Assembly (NCBI GenBank): GCA_027314845.1
Contig: DAHVAA010000025.1
Location: forward strand, 1 to 12,917
DNA: 12,917 nt
Reading direction: 5' to 3'
DNA from: Thermoplasmata archaeon
GTDB lineage: Archaea; Thermoplasmatota; Thermoplasmata; UBA184
A program made the translations under genes and the position numbers. The notes beneath the pieces are model-generated. The model was not told where the DNA came from. It ran no database searches and was given only the letters and a program-made list of their open reading frames with translations. Within the stretch, counting starts at the first letter, position 1. Each line of letters starts with the position of its first letter. Below, in pieces: positions 12,786 to 12,917 of the stretch.

Positions 12786-12917
12786 ATGGCGAATCGTAGG
12801 AAAAGCCTCGCCCGCAAGACCCGCCTCAACCGGATCGTCAAATCGAACCGCCGGGTCCCGGCGTGGGTCATGCAGCGCACGAGTCGCCGGGTCACGCGCC
12901 ACCCGAAGCGCCACACC
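12786..12917 (+). CDS. rpl39e: 50S ribosomal protein L39e (3' end beyond window)
   Basis: The frame from ATG 12786 stays open to the last base. It gives 44 residues of a very basic protein, [20 protein letters not shown] at the start, then [20 protein letters not shown] and KRHT. The NRRVPAWV ... T.RRVT.HPKR pattern is diagnostic of L39e, which lines the peptide exit tunnel. The family is about 51 residues long, so only some 7 residues and the stop are missing. It lies 12 bases after the PDCD5-family stop with a weak GTGGAG ribosome-binding site. This position in the cluster is the usual archaeal one. Confidence 0.95.
   Translation, partial: MANRRKSLARKTRLNRIVKSNRRVPAWVMQRTSRRVTRHPKRHT

Noticed and set aside
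1..12917. CRISPR array, insertion sequence, tRNA or rRNA gene
   Set aside because: No regularly spaced repeats, transposase-like frame, terminal inverted repeats or cloverleaf-like segment was seen; spacers are all shorter than about 210 bases.

Overview
The window is from an archaeon. It carries transcription factor B, the H/ACA RNP protein Gar1, ribosomal proteins S19e and L39e, and a PDCD5-family protein, none of which occurs in this form in bacteria. The DNA is very GC-rich, yet the proteins are not strongly acidic as in haloarchaea. The TFB sequence resembles Thermoplasmatota/euryarchaeal TFBs, so a GC-rich, non-halophilic Thermoplasmatota-like lineage is the best guess (inference, not tested by phylogeny). 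TATA-like boxes lie about 25-35 bp upstream of some starts (gar1, S19e), which suggests leaderless or short-leader transcripts.

Layout. (1) 2-454: the 3' end of an unidentified gene with a coiled-coil segment and a disordered acidic/proline-rich tail. (2) 513-1741: gar1 and tfb, a plausible two-gene operon whose TATA box lies inside a perfect 7-bp inverted repeat. (3) 1764-2441, minus strand: a family-3 (COMT/CCoAOMT-like) O-methyltransferase, convergent with tfb. (4) 2560-5385: tldD and tldE/pmbA, the active and inactive halves of a TldD/E metalloprotease, followed by purN (5406-6065). (5) 6005-11718, minus strand: a tightly packed molybdenum-hydroxylase operon. In transcription order it holds a MocA-like nucleotidyltransferase, XdhC (split by an in-frame TAG), a [2Fe-2S] subunit, the molybdopterin catalytic subunit, the FAD subunit and a short SerK/ParB-like protein. 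(6) 11927-12917: rps19e, a PDCD5-family gene and the start of rpl39e, a ribosomal cluster behind a strong TATA box.

How the genes fit together. The minus-strand operon looks like a self-contained unit for one molybdenum hydroxylase: MocA would make the cytosine-dinucleotide cofactor, XdhC would mature it, and the three subunits form the enzyme. The FAD subunit carries four cysteines spaced 16-8-9, as in the extra [4Fe-4S] loop of 4-hydroxybenzoyl-CoA reductase (HcrB). The enzyme is therefore a 4-hydroxybenzoyl-CoA-reductase-type protein rather than a CO dehydrogenase or plain xanthine dehydrogenase. No CoA ligase or other aromatic-degradation gene lies in the window, so the substrate is open.

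The most unusual points are the in-frame TAG that cuts an otherwise well-preserved xdhC, the HCR-type iron-sulfur loop in an archaeon, and a compact homologue of the ADP-dependent free serine kinase SerK coupled by a 4-nt overlap to the hydroxylase genes. No CRISPR array, insertion sequence, tRNA or rRNA was seen. No gene-free stretch exceeds about 210 bases.
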